A stretch of 64,000 nt of DNA from NCBI RefSeq assembly GCF_001625195.1, contig NC_054390.1, positions 4,798,027-4,862,026 of the forward strand. Direction: 5' to 3'. How positions within the stretch are numbered: position 1 is the stretch's first letter; the number at the start of each line of letters is the position of its first letter. Positions 21,799 to 36,748 of the stretch are shown here, piece by piece. Both the position numbers and the translations under genes were made by a program. Source of the DNA: Drechmeria coniospora (Eukaryota > Ascomycota > Sordariomycetes > Hypocreales > Ophiocordycipitaceae). Below the pieces are notes generated by a model, which was not told the DNA's origin, made no database searches, and saw nothing but the letters and a program-made list of their open reading frames with translations.

Positions 21799-24700
21799 TT
21801 ACTCCTCTTCTTCTTCTTCCGCTCCCACCTCCTCTCCCGCTGCTTCGGCCGCTTCCTTGGCCGCTACCTCCTCCTCGTCTTCGTCAAGTTCCTTGGCTCG
21901 CGTGGCCGATGATTCGTCCACCCCGGATGGTGCCGAAGTTTCTGCCGTCTCCTCCATGCCTGCCGTCTCCTCGACCTCCTCGCCTCCGTGTGCTGCTGAG
22001 CCCGTCGTCGCCTTGCCGGTCGTGCTACCCTCGTGCTCTGCCGTCAGCCAAGCGTCCCACTCGGGAAACAGATCTTCGTCTTCGTCTGGCACTCCGATGA
22101 GCTTGGCGATCCGGCCACGCTTTCCCTTCTCCAAGTTCTCTTTCCATTTCCTCACCAACGGGACCACCAGGCTGGGCTTGTACGTCTGCGCGAACAGTAC
22201 CGCCTCGGCGAGACGACCGGTGCCCGCCAGCACCTCGGTGCACTTGTCCACGTCGGCGAGCAGCCAGTAGCACGAAAAGGCCACGTTGTGTGCGTTGCTC
22301 TCCTGCGCTTGCGTGGCCAGTTTCGTGAGCCCCTCTCGGTTGCCCGTCGACGAATGAAGCAGGAGGAGGGACCCGAGGTCTTTGGCGTTCGTGAAGCACT
22401 CGGCGGCGAGCCCGACATCCCAGCCAACGAGAGCGGCGTCGCCGACCGTCTTCCACTTATGCTCCATATCCGCCTCACGCGCCAGCCCGAGGGCGATGTC
22501 GAGCTGGTTCAGGGCAAGCGACAGGTCGAACTTGTGCTCGGGATCCGTCGCCACCTGCAGCGCCAGCTCCTTGTGGCCTTGGCCTTCCAGGAACCTCGCA
22601 ATCTTGTTCAGCTGATCGGCCGGAATCGACGGCAAGAGCTCCGCCGCCGTCTCCATGTCTTCTCGAAGGACGAGCGTTTGGTACTCCAAAACGGGCAGCG
22701 ACAGGCCAAACGACGTCACGTTGACGTCCTTGTCCGCCAGGTAAATACGAGAATCGCGCTGGATGTATCCGAGGATGTACATTGGCTTGTCGAAGTGAGA
22801 CACGGTGTACGTCTTGTCGCCGACGAGGTAGTTCAGTCGGTTTGCGCTGTTTGTGTAGATGAAGCAGTCGCCAACCCATTCGCCCGTCCGAACGCTGCTC
22901 TCGTCAGCGGTTGCCCTTGTCTGTTCTCTCGCCTCGCACTCACGTACCTCTCGGCAATATCGGTGATGACCTCAAACGCCGCCTCGACGCCGTCTTCCTC
23001 CACCTGGCCAGCCTGCACGGCTTCCACATACTCGTCGCGGGAGAAGCGCAACACGTAGCAGGTATCCTCGCAAGATATGGCCACCAGCTCGCCGCTCTCC
23101 GACCAAGACACCTAGGGAACGTGAGCATGCCGGCAAGAGAGGGTCGTCGGGGTACAAACCTGCTTCGGCTCGACCTCGATTCTTCGGACCAGGCCGCCAG
23201 TGTTCCAGTCGAAGAAGGAGATGCCGCCCTGTCCCGTGACACCCAGCAGGACACCGCCAATGAGCCCCTCGGCCTGGAATCCGACGTCCAACCCGCCGCT
23301 CTTTTCGACAAAGTTCTTGTAGACCTTGACGCTCATGGGCGACTCGCGGATCGCAAAATCGTTGCTGTTTTCTTTCGAAGCCCAGACAAAGTCCAGGGCG
23401 GAGCCGAAGGCCTTGTTCCTCCAGGCCAGGGCCGTGTAGATGATGTATTCGCCGTCTCCGCAGACGGAAACAAATCGGCCGTTGGGCGAATGGGTGAGCG
23501 TCTGGGGGTAGACCTCGCATGTCCCCAGGTCCTTGGCTGGCAAGGAAATCGGGTCGTTGTCCTTGATGGAAGCATCTACAAGTTCGTCAGCGCAACGAAT
23601 GGCGACGAGATTTCCGGCAACTTCATACCCCCTTTGATGATGGAAGACACCACTTCGTTGTGTCGTGCCCAGATCAGCTTGCCCGAGGCATCCATGGACA
23701 CGGCAGGCTCCTCTCGTCCAAGCTTGATCACGACGGCGCCATCGTCGTACCCGACGGCAACGCCTTGCTTGCCCTTTTGATACGACACGCACCAAGCTCT
23801 CTCGAGGCTGTAGTTGAAGGACTGCTCGAATCGGTACGTGTTCGCGTGCCAGACCCTTATCGTGCCGTCCTCGGAACCCGAGATGATGACAGGCAGCTCC
23901 GGGTGATAGCAGGCAAAAGACACATTGTTGGTGTGGCCCTCGAGGGTGGCGATGAGAGACTTTGTCGTGTAGTCCCAAACCTTGACCGTCCGGTCATCCG
24001 ACGTGGTCAGGAGATACGGCTTGTCGGAGTGGGGGTAGTAGTCGACGTGGTTGACGCCCTTGCTCTCGTGCGCCTCGAGGGTGTAGTTGGGCGAGCCCGA
24101 GCCGAGGCTCCAAATCTTGACGGTGCGGTCCAAGCAGGCCGAGGCAAAGGTGTTGGTGTCCTTGGGGTTGATGGCAAGGCCCATGACATAGTGGCTGTGG
24201 CCTTCGAAGACCTGGACGCATTTCCAGCCCTTGTCCCAATCCCACAGCTTGATGGTCATGTCATCGGAAGCGGTGAGAACAAAGGGCAATGTGGGGTGGA
24301 CCACAATGGCTCGAATGTAGTCGGGGTGAGCCTCGAAGGACGTGATCTTCTCCGAGGTGTTGTAGTTGTAGACGCGCAGCTGGAAGTCGTCGGAACCGCA
24401 GACGATCCAGTTCTTGCGGGCGACGAAGCGACCGGCTCGGACGGGGACATCGGTGAGCTCAAAAGTCTTTACAGTCTGTTGCGTCTCGTACGACCAGATG
24501 TAGACATGTCCTGAACCAGAGCGTCAGTTGACGGTTCGAGGGAGCGTTGCCACCGACGCAGGGGACGAACGCACCGCTATAGAGTGTCGTCAGGATCCAT
24601 GGCTCTTGGGGGTGAAAGTCGATGCCCTTCACTCGCTCACTGCGAGCGTAGAGCTGGCGCTATATGCCGATATGAGTCAGTGAGGCGTCCAAGTTTGAGG

Positions 24701-24822
24701 AGGCGCGAAGGCAGTCGAGGAGTTGCAGCGTGAAAGGCGTGGCCACGACGGATGTGAACTCGGGTCCGTCGAGCCTGCCCCTAACGTTGGGGTCAATGAC
24801 GAACCTTGACGTCCAGCTTCAT
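21799..24822 (-). CDS. SEC27: Coatomer subunit beta-prime (COPI)
   Basis: COPI coat subunit that binds dilysine-tagged cargo during Golgi-to-ER retrograde transport. Exons in transcript order: 24822-24805, 24659-24575, 24510-23629, 23575-23160, 23111-22948, 22894-21799, together 886 residues in one frame. The first exon is only 18 bp and encodes MKLDVK, followed by RQLYARSERVKGIDFHP, the conserved N-terminus of the family. The five introns are 145, 64, 53, 48 and 53 bp, with GTRNGT-like donors and AG acceptors. Two WD40 propellers fill about residues 1-600 (repeats ending TIKLWDWD, TVKIWSL, TVKVWDY, TIRVWHA). An alpha-solenoid follows, and the C-terminus is very acidic (a run of Glu). The gene is divergent from SCH9. 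Confident on family; the 48-bp intron 23112-23159 is short but keeps the conserved WSESGELVAISCED block in frame. Confidence 0.95.
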
Positions 24823-26482
24823 CGTAGAGGTAGGTGCTGTACGGATGCCAGAGTGCGAATTCTATTTGGCAAACGTCGGGCGCAGGAACAAGACAAGTTG
24901 TGTTTGCTGGCGGGGTTCGCAGTTGATGCTGTCGCCGAGGCCTCCCAATGCGACGGAGAGCACCTGCAGCAGTTCGGCGGGGTGCAGAGTGAGTCTAGGT
25001 CGGGGAGAAGCTACTGCATCGGCCAAAGATGCCGGATGGTGGGAATTGGTGCAGCGTGCGCAGCTCTCGTCGACCTCGTGAAGCTCCAAGGATTGTTCTG
25101 AGATGCTGTCACGGTCACCCTTTGCTTCCGTACTTCTGCCAGCTGGCCACGAGCAACGATTGGCCGACGCGCCTGAAATGTCAGGCAGCCACCGCTCCCT
25201 TGTCAGCGAGTGCGGGCCGTGGTTGAGCAGGGTTTAACTAGGAATAGTGCGAGTCGTCTGATTGTGGGCCTTGCTCTGCTCGGAGTACTTGTGCTTGCTG
25301 CAAGTACTTACTGGTACATGTATTTGCCGTACTGTAAGTGCACTTGCCTGTAATTACACTACGCCTGAAACAAGAGTATATGTATAGTACTCCGTACAGT
25401 GTATTCCGTACGTGGACACCTACTTATAGGCTATGTTAGTGCAAGGATGAATGCTTGCATCTAAGTATTTGCTCAGTACTCCGTACTATTGGTCTACAGT
25501 AATTGTACGGAGTATTGGTACTTCCTACTCTTGACTTTGATTTTAATCATTGCAGCCTACTCAATGCCACGAGATGAACAACGGCAACTTTGATCCTAGA
25601 ATGTGCTTGTGCGCAATGATTTCCTGCAGTAGATGCCAGGCTGCAAGTGCTACTGATGGCTGCGACTGTGGTGCTCGGCATCATGTACAATTAGTATGTA
25701 CCGTGCGGAAATGGGATACGGAGCGCGCACTGTCCCAACGAGGCTCGTGCAAGTACTCCAAACTAAAAATACCTGTCCTTTTCGTTGCGAAGGGCATGCA
25801 GGAGGAGCACCTGGCGTAGTAGTACTCCGTACTCCTGGGGCACAGTGCAACTCATTTCGCACCGTTTCTCTCCTTGCTTGCTGTGGTGTCCCCATTCTCT
25901 AGCGCGGAGCATCGATGTCTCGATTACCTATTAGCTATCAAGGCACACGCCAATACCCCGTCAGTTTTCTCTTTCGGTATCTTGGAAACCACGCTGTCCA
26001 TTTCGTGTCAACCGGCACCCTTGCCAGCTCCAATCGTACGCACAGGCCGAGTGCCTGTTCATTAGGGTAGGTGGGAATTCTATTTGCTTTCCTGTGGTAG
26101 CAAGTGCACGGAATGCCTGCACTGTGCTCGATACCTGCACGCATGCGCCGTGCTAACAGAACTCTACCGCACTCCGGAAGTACTTCTCAAGTACTCCGTA
26201 CGTGTACATTTAGTTTGCCGTAGGCACTAATAAATAGTACTGACGTTGGTACCTAGTAGTATGGAGCACGGGGCTGTCGAGGCAATTGCAGAAGCCGTTC
26301 AGCGACTGCGGGGTTGTAAAGAACGTCCCTTACTACTAGGTACTACCTAAGTAGGTACAGTACGTAGTACGGCGGAGTACTTGCAGTACAAAGTACCTAC
26401 TGTAGGTAAGTGCCACTAGTGCTCCGTAGTAGTAATGGGAATTAACTGCACCGCCCCGCGACCGATTGCATCAAATCCATCC

Positions 26483-26573
26483 CCCACCACCACCTACCAC
26501 CCACCTACCACCTACCTACCACCCACCACCTACCTACCACCTACCACCTACCACCCACTACTCGCCTCACCTC
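26483..26573. repeat. ACCTACC / CCACC low-complexity repeat
   Basis: Tandem CTACCACC and CACCTAC words over about 90 bp in the presumed SCH9 leader. It reads through as a Thr/Pro/Tyr-rich ORF, but there is no sign that this is translated. Confidence 0.75.
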
Positions 26574-26896
26574 GCCTACCCGCCACCAACCTGTTCATCG
26601 ACCTCCCATCACTGCCCTCTCGGATACGGACCCAGCGGGCAACGTCACTTCCTGCGCTTGCCTCCCACAAACACCAAAGACGGGCGGCCCGGCATCGCCT
26701 GCTCATCTCCACCGAGCACGACGACCCCATCCTTGAATCGCCACTGCCGCCACTGCGCTCGGGCTTCGCTTCGCCTCGTCCGACGTTCGGGTTTCTAACA
26801 GCCCCGTTCGGCGCCGCCCTGTGTCTCATACTCTCTCCTCTTCCGTGCTGCACCGTTGCGACAAGCCTCTCCGCTCCATCCTCTCCGGTCAACCGC

Positions 26897-26918
26897 CTGA
26901 TCTGATCTGATCTGATCT
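26897..26918. repeat. (CTGAT)4 short tandem repeat
   Basis: Four CTGAT units in a row, about 75 bp before the SCH9 ATG. Likely in the 5' leader. Confidence 0.8.
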
Positions 26919-26989
26919 CGGCCGATAACCCCGCAGCCGCGACTCACATTCGTCCACACAGGCGTCGACACTGCACACATACGACCGCC

Positions 26990-29156
26990 ATGTCGTGGAA
27001 GCTCACCAAGAGTGAGTGCAGGAACCCTCGATTCGACGACGGCCCGGTGCGGCATCGAATCGACACGTTGCCTTGCGAGAAGCTGCTAACCGGGCGTTGC
27101 AGAGCTCAAGGAGACCCATCTAGGGCCGCTGAGTGCCTTCTCCCGATCCCCCTCCACCTCGACCATCACAGAGAAGGACGACAAGGCACAACAAATCACG
27201 TCCGGCGCGACGACGCCGACGACAGAGAGCGCCATCGGTAAGCAGTTCATGTCTTCGTGTCCCGTCGCGCCCGTTGGCGTTGCCGAGCCGGCGGGCGAGG
27301 AAAGGGCGCATCGCTGACGCATGAGCCACCAGCTGCCTCGGAAGCAATGGCCCAAGCTCCTGTTGTCAAACCGCCCAAACCCGGCATCCTCGTCGTCACC
27401 CTGCACGAGGGCCACGGCTTCTCTCTCCCCGAGCAGCACCGAAACGCATTCGTATCGCAGCATCAGGGCTCTCTCTCGTCGAGCAACGCCGCCAGCGTTT
27501 CCGGCTCAGTACAACCCAGCTCATCCCAGCGAGCGGCCGGTTCCTACGTGAACGGCTCCAACCGACCACACTCTTCCGCCGGCGGCTTCGGACCCATTCC
27601 GACGAATCACGGCCGCATCTCCGGCAAGTACATGCCTTACGCCCTGTTGGATTTCGACAAGGTCCAGGTCTTCGTCAACTCGGTGGACGGCAACCCGGAG
27701 AATCCGCTGTGGGCCGGCGGCAACACGCAGTACAAGTTTGACGTGTCCCGGGTGACGGAGCTCGTCATTCACCTGTACATGCGGAATCCGGCGGCCCCTC
27801 CCGGCTCGGGACGGAGTCAGGACATCTTCCTGGGCGTGGCCCGCATCAACCCGCGGTTCGAGGAGCGGCAGCCTTTCGTCGAGGATCCAAAGGCCAGCAA
27901 GAAGGACCGAGAGAAGGCGGCGGCCGAGCACGCGCAGCGGCAAAAGACGGACGGCCAGCAAGGCGTCGAGTGGGTGGATGTGCAGTACGGAAGTGGCAAG
28001 ATCAAGATCGGCGTCGAGTACGTCGAGACGCGAGCGGGCAAACTCAAGATTGAGGACTTTGAGCTGCTCAAGGTCGTCGGCAAGGGCAGCTTCGGCAAGG
28101 TGATGCAGGTGCGCAAAAAGGACACGAACCGAATCTACGCGCTCAAGACGATCCGGAAGGCGCACATCATCTCCCGATCCGAGGTGGCCCACACGTTGGC
28201 GGAGCGATCGGTGCTGGCGCAGATCAACAATCCCTTCATTGTGCCGCTCAAGTTCAGCTTCCAGTCGCCCGAGAAGCTGTACTTTGTACTCGCCTTCGTC
28301 AACGGCGGCGAGCTCTTCCATCACCTGCAGAAGGAACACCGCTTCGACGTCAACCGGTCGAGATTCTACACGGCGGAGCTGCTGTGCGCGCTCGAGTGCC
28401 TGCACGGCTTCAGCGTCATCTACCGCGACCTCAAGCCGGAGAACATCCTGCTCGACTACCAGGGCCACATCGCGCTCTGTGATTTCGGCCTGTGCAAGCT
28501 CGACATGAAGGACGAGGACCGGACGAATACGTTTTGCGGCACGCCAGAGTACCTGGCGCCCGAGCTGCTCATGGGCAAGGGCTACAAGAAGACGGTCGAC
28601 TGGTGGACCCTGGGCGTGCTGCTGTACGAGATGCTGACGGGGCTGCCGCCCTTTTACGACGAGAACACCAACGAGATGTACCGCAAGATTCTGTCGGAGC
28701 CGCTGCACTTTTCGGACGTCGTGCCGCCGGCCGCCAAGGACCTGCTGGGGAAGCTGCTGAACCGCAACCCCGACGAGCGGCTCGGCGCCAACGGATCGGC
28801 CGAGATCAAGGCGCATCCCTTCTTCCACGCCATCGACTGGCGCAAACTGCTGCAGCGCAAGTACGAGCCGACGTTTAAGCCCAGCGTGGTGAGTGTTGCT
28901 CGTGATGCTCGTGGTGGATGCTCGTCGGCGTCGTCGCTAACGCGTGCAGGTCGACGCCATGGACACGGGCAACTTTGATCCCGAGTTCACATCGGAGGCG
29001 CCCCAGGACTCGTACGTGGACGGCCCTATGCTGTCGGAGACGATGCAGAATCAATTTCAGGGATTCAGCTACAACCGGCCGATTGCAGGACTGGGAGACG
29101 CGGGCGGCAGCGTGAAGGACCCGTCGTTTGTGGGCAGCATGCAGGACAAGCGGTAA
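26990..29156 (+). CDS. SCH9: SCH9-type AGC protein kinase
   Basis: Ser/Thr kinase of the TORC1-SCH9 nutrient and longevity pathway (role known for the family). Exons 26990-27011, 27103-27237, 27333-28888 and 28950-29156 give 639 residues. The 22-bp first exon encodes MSWKLTK, completed after splicing by KLKETHLGPLS, the usual N-terminus. A C2-like domain spans about 70-290. Kinase domain: GKGSFGKV near 301-308, catalytic lysine K324 in YALKT, YRDLKPEN with D418, DFG with D436, and activation-loop T452 in TFCGTPEY. The C-terminal AGC hydrophobic motif F-x-G-F-S-Y carries S611, the expected TORC1-type site. Introns are 91, 95 and 61 bp, with GTGAGT, GTAAGC and GTGAGT donors. All catalytic residues are present. 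Confidence 0.95.
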
Positions 29157-32467
<3,311 letters not shown>

Positions 32468-34445
32468 ACGGGAGCTCGCAAGCGCAGATGCGTCCCGGTG
32501 GAAAGCTGACGTGATGATGACGGAGAGAATCGGACCATAGACGACTGAAAAAGGTGACGGGCGAAATCTTGATGGAGTACTTGTAGTTTGTTCGAGCGCC
32601 GATGCATCTTCGCAACGGTGCCACGTCCCCGCCGTCTCGTCTGAAGAGTCGAAGCCCGAAAAAGCGTCGGTCTGGTAACTAAACTACGCGACGGAAGCAC
32701 GAGATAAAACTGGCTGCACATGAACCACGTACGTGCTCTGTTCTGGCGGTACTTGCGATGTTGTGCCGATGAGCCATTTTTGGCACGTCCTAATCGAAGG
32801 AACCGAGCAGGGAGGCTGCACAGCCAGTCACTTTTGTCACTGCCGCGCGCAGCGTCCCCAACAGAAGTCATGTGGAGGGACCAGGAGACGTTCCCATCAG
32901 ATGCGAAGCGCGGATCCGGTGCTGGCTGCTTCGTGGCTGACCAACGCGGGAGTGGGTCTGTATATGGAGCAATGCCACCCTCGTTCGCCTCCAAGGTCGG
33001 GGTGCCATTGGGTGCCTGAAACCGTCTCGTCAGGACTTTCCACCTTCAAAGGAGGCTTGATTGCCTAGCGCGCGCGATTAGCGCCATCAGCCATGGCACG
33101 CACCTGTGCCTGCTCGGTACCTGTACTTGCACCCGTCCGGCGTCTTGGGCGTAGGCGTTTCCCCTGTGAACCCCAACAGGCGAGGCGTTGCCTGCGCACC
33201 TACCCTTTGTTCTCGTGCACCGCAGCGCATTCGCATACTGCACATGTACTCTCTACTAGTACTCTAGTAGGCACCTTAGTAGGTGCTTGGTACCTTGTAC
33301 CGTCTGCTACAAGAGGTCTGCTACAAGAGCCCTCGCTGTACGGAGTGCCCTGCACAGACAGAGTGCCCCTGTATGGAGTGCCCTGCACGGGGGACTCCGT
33401 ACTAAGTACAGACTACCACAAGTACACTCCTTGTACTCTGTGCTTGCTGCGTCCTTGCAGCCTACCGCAAGCAAGTATACTCACACCACGGGTACGTACA
33501 GCGCTGGTAGCCAGAGCGATTGCATGGATTTCAAATGCCGCACCATGCCGCACCATGCCAGCATCACCTCCTGAGGAGGTGAAGGTGAGCACGCCGGGTG
33601 AGTGCACGTGTGGGAGTGGTATGGAGAGGAGCACCGAGATCGTCTGGAAGCATGTGTCCCTTTGGCGGCGATATTGATCATCGTGATGTGATCGGTTGGA
33701 CCTTGAACGTGGAGCCGACCTAACTTCATTCCGCTTCCGCCGTGGCTCAGCCCAGGTACGGTGCCGGCAGGGTGACAGAAAAAGAGGCAGCGCTGCGTGC
33801 TCCGCACTAGTGCTTGTCAATGTATGGGCCGACGGGATGCGTGCACCAACCTGCATTTACGCCCAAAGTCAAACCCCTCCATCGACGAATGTCGTCGGCG
33901 AATTTGATAACAGATTCTCGCACTGCCCCATGGTTGGCTGTATTTCGTATGATTCACGACGATGGGGGGGGCCTACCCGGTACGCGCACTCGCTACGGTC
34001 GGTTGGGGATGGCTGGCTGTAGTACGCTTGTTTGCGTAGTCCGCCAGCAAGTAAGTACATGTACAAGTACGTGCCCATGTGCGTGGTGCTTGTCCCTCTG
34101 CTCTCGACGATGCCTTTCTTTTTGTCCACCCAAAGGCATGCTGTCCAGTGGAGCTCGACTCAGCCCCACACTGCCGTCGCTGACCATACTGTATGCATGT
34201 ACTCCGTACTTGTGCGTACGAGAACGGGTAATACCTCATCGTACGTATGCGGGTGATTGGCCCCCCACTGAGGGGCTTCCGACTCTCTCGGCATCGTCGT
34301 CACACACGTCATTTTGGCTGTATCGTGAAGAAGGAGTGAGTCGCCAGCGTGCCCAATCGAACCGTCCCGTTTGCGTCTCACCTGGCTTAGACCCCTCTTC
34401 CTACCACTCTCTCGCCTGCCCCCGTCTCTCTTCACTCATGTCGCT
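32468..34445. other. Intergenic region between PGI1 and the mannitol dehydrogenase gene
   Basis: No gene recognised. Positions 33240-33470 contain short duplications: a TCTGCTACAAGAG word twice at about 33303-33330, and GGAGTGCCCTGCAC twice at about 33340-33390, mixed with GTAC-rich words. A TACTCCGTAC copy lies at 34200. Confidence 0.5.
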
Positions 34446-34446
34446 T

Positions 34447-34453
34447 TATATAA
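34447..34453 (+). promoter_or_regulatory. TATA-like element upstream of mannitol-1-phosphate dehydrogenase
   Basis: TATATAA at 34447-34453, 266 bp before the ATG. A long CT-rich leader follows. Position and context are plausible but unproven. Confidence 0.4.
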
Positions 34454-34609
34454 AGTTGTGATGCCCCCGGATCTTCGTGGCGACGTTGTTTCAAACCGTT
34501 ACTCGCTGCGTTCGTTGCATTCGTCTGTTTGCCTCTTCGACCTTTTCCTGTAAAACCACACCTCCCGCCGTTTGACAGGCGCTCCGGTCAAACTTTTCTG
34601 TTTATTCCC

Positions 34610-34695
34610 TCCGTCACCTACCGTCACCCATCGTCACCTATCGTCACCTATCGTCCCTCATCGTCCCCCATCATCCTCCTTCATCCCCCATCACG
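34610..34695. repeat. Pyrimidine-rich TCGTCACCTA-type tandem in the 5' leader
   Basis: About eight imperfect copies of a 10-bp unit around ATCGTCACCT / ATCGTCCCTC immediately before the mannitol-1-phosphate dehydrogenase start codon. Probably transcribed leader. Confidence 0.75.
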
Positions 34696-34718
34696 CTACC
34701 CCCGTAACATCATTCACG

Positions 34719-36063
34719 ATGGGAAAGAAGGCGATTCATTTCGGTGCTGGCAATATCGGTACGTACTTGTGCCGCTCCCCCCCCTCCTCTGGCTTGGCTT
34801 CCTCGCGAGCTATGGTTACGAGGCCCTGGCGAGACCGCTCAGCCAGACGCTGGGCCGACGCTGGGCCGACGAGCCAAAGGCAGCAGGCACTCGTCGCTGG
34901 CGGCATTTGCTGACGGCACCCAAGGCCGTGGCTTTGTTGCCTGCTTCCTCCACAACTCAGGCTACGAAGTCGTCTTCGCCGATGTCGTCGACTCCCTGAT
35001 TGACAAGATCAACGCGACGCCCTCGTACAAGGTCATCGAGGTCGGCGCAGAGGGCACGGCGGAAAGCGTCATCACAAACTACCGTGCCATCAACTCCAAG
35101 ACGCACGAGGCGGATCTGGTCGAGGAGATCCGCACGGCCGACATCGTCACGTGCTCCGTCGGCCCCAACATCCTCAAGTTCATCGCGCCCGTCATCGCCA
35201 AGGGCATCAACGGCCGACCCAACGGGTCCCCCCTTCACGTCATCGCCTGCGAGAACGCCATCGGCGCCACCGACACGCTTGCCCAGTTCATCAAGGACCC
35301 GGCCAACACGCCATCCGACCGTCTCGAGGACCACCATCTCCGAGCCCGCTACGCCAACTCTGCCATTGACAGGATTGTGCCCGCGCAGGATGCCGACGCT
35401 GGCCTCGACGTCAAGTTGGAAAAGTTCTTCGAGTGGGTGGTCGAGAAGACGCCGTTTGAGGATGTCGGCATTCCCGACATCAAGGGCATCAACTGGGTCG
35501 ACAACCTGGGCCCCTTTATTGAGCGCAAGCTCTTCACGGTCAACACTGGCCACGCCACGGCGGCCTATCATGGCTACAACCGCAGGAAGCGCACCGTCTA
35601 CGATGCCCTCCAGGACAAGGAGATCATGGCCGAGGTCCGCGGTGCCCTGATGGAGACGAAGAATCTCATCGTTTCCAAGCACGCGATTCCCGAGGAGCAG
35701 CAGGCTGCCTACGTGGAGAAGATCATCAAGCGCATCGGCAACCCCCACCTGGAGGATGCCGTCGAACGTGTCGGCCGCGCGCCCCTGCGCAAGCTGTCCC
35801 GCAAGGAGCGCTTCATCGGTCCCGCTGCCGAGCTCGCCGAGCGAGGTCAGCCCATCAAGTTCCTCCTCGACGCCGTCGAGATGACGTTCCGCTTCCAGAA
35901 TGTCGACGACGACGAGGAATCCAAGGAGCTGGCGACCATCATGTCGGAGCACAGCGCCGAGGATGTCGTCACCAAAGTCTGCGGCATCCAGTCGGGCGAA
36001 AAGATTTACTCGCAGCTGGTGCAGTGCGTCAAGCGTGTGCAGGACGACAGCCGCGAGGATTGA
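34719..36063 (+). CDS. MPD1: Mannitol-1-phosphate 5-dehydrogenase
   Basis: NAD(H)-dependent interconversion of fructose-6-phosphate and mannitol-1-phosphate, the entry step of fungal mannitol synthesis; cytosolic. Exons 34719-34758 and 34925-36063 give 392 residues, close to the family length. Exon 1 encodes [14 protein letters not shown], the Rossmann dinucleotide loop, and splicing completes it as [16 protein letters not shown]. The 166-bp intron has a GTACGT donor, GCTGAC branch and AAG acceptor, and contains an 11-bp GACGCTGGGCC tandem at about 34846-34870. The rest is the polyol-specific long-chain dehydrogenase fold, with no break. PGI1, which makes its sugar-phosphate substrate, is the upstream neighbour on the same strand. 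An ORF reading through the intron would give a longer, wrong N-terminus. Confidence 0.95.
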
Positions 36064-36748
36064 CTCTCGCCGTGGACGAGAGAGGGGCAGTCTAAATTGT
36101 GACGGGCCCGTCTGCCTGGATTTGACGAGACACGAAGGGGTCATGACGACATTGGCGTTTACCGGATTGGAACTTGCTATTTTTGTGTTGCTCACGGTGG
36201 CCAGATGCGATGCATGGCGCCCCCCAAAAGCATGGCGCTTGGACGGACTGCGGAACGTTGGCATGCTTGCCACCACGCAAGATTGACCGAACCTTGACCG
36301 GCCTCGTATGCAGGTACAAGAGGACGAAAGTATTATTTTTGTGCGCTCTCCTAAATGAATCATTCCCTCGGTGACATGCTTGCCTTGCCCTCTTGTGGAT
36401 TCCGTGACGAGATGCGGGAGAGTTCATCAGAAGGACCTGCTTACTGCCACCCGTGGGCGGGCCAATGTGATACCGCGACACGGCCGCCGCTGCCGCTGCC
36501 ACTGCCGCCGAGTTACTCTGTTCACGCAATGCTGTGAGGGCTTACTCTTCAAGGGTGCTCAGTCTCTCGGAAAGCGTTTGCTCGCGGGGTGAGTCCGAGG
36601 CCACCGGGAGGCCGACCACCGAATCATGGCACGAGCATCAATATAAGGTTTGAAGCGTCTCGAGGATTGGGCTCTGTTCTCGCATCGCCGAGCACGCGAA
36701 CCGGACACGTCATGATTGTCGCACGAGGAGAGAAGGCAACGAGCGAGA
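36064..36748. other. Intergenic region upstream of the DUF4419 gene
   Basis: No gene recognised. A TATAAGG word at 36642-36648, 107 bp before the DUF4419 ATG, is a weak promoter candidate. No TACTCCGTAC copy was noticed here, in contrast to most other gaps. Confidence 0.4.

Larger units (their letters stand above)
24823..26989. other. Divergent promoter region between SEC27 and SCH9
   Basis: No gene is seen. Positions 25270-25515 and 26180-26430 are dense in TACTCCGTAC-type motifs (exact copies at 25388, 25477, 25823 and 26192). The SCH9-proximal part (about 26480-26900) is pyrimidine-rich and probably the SCH9 leader; it contains an ACCTACC-type repeat and a CTGAT tandem. Confidence 0.55.

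Noticed and set aside
26435..26905. 156-codon ORF upstream of SCH9
   Set aside because: Its first part is a translated ACCTACC microsatellite and it lies in the pyrimidine-rich leader; no support for translation.
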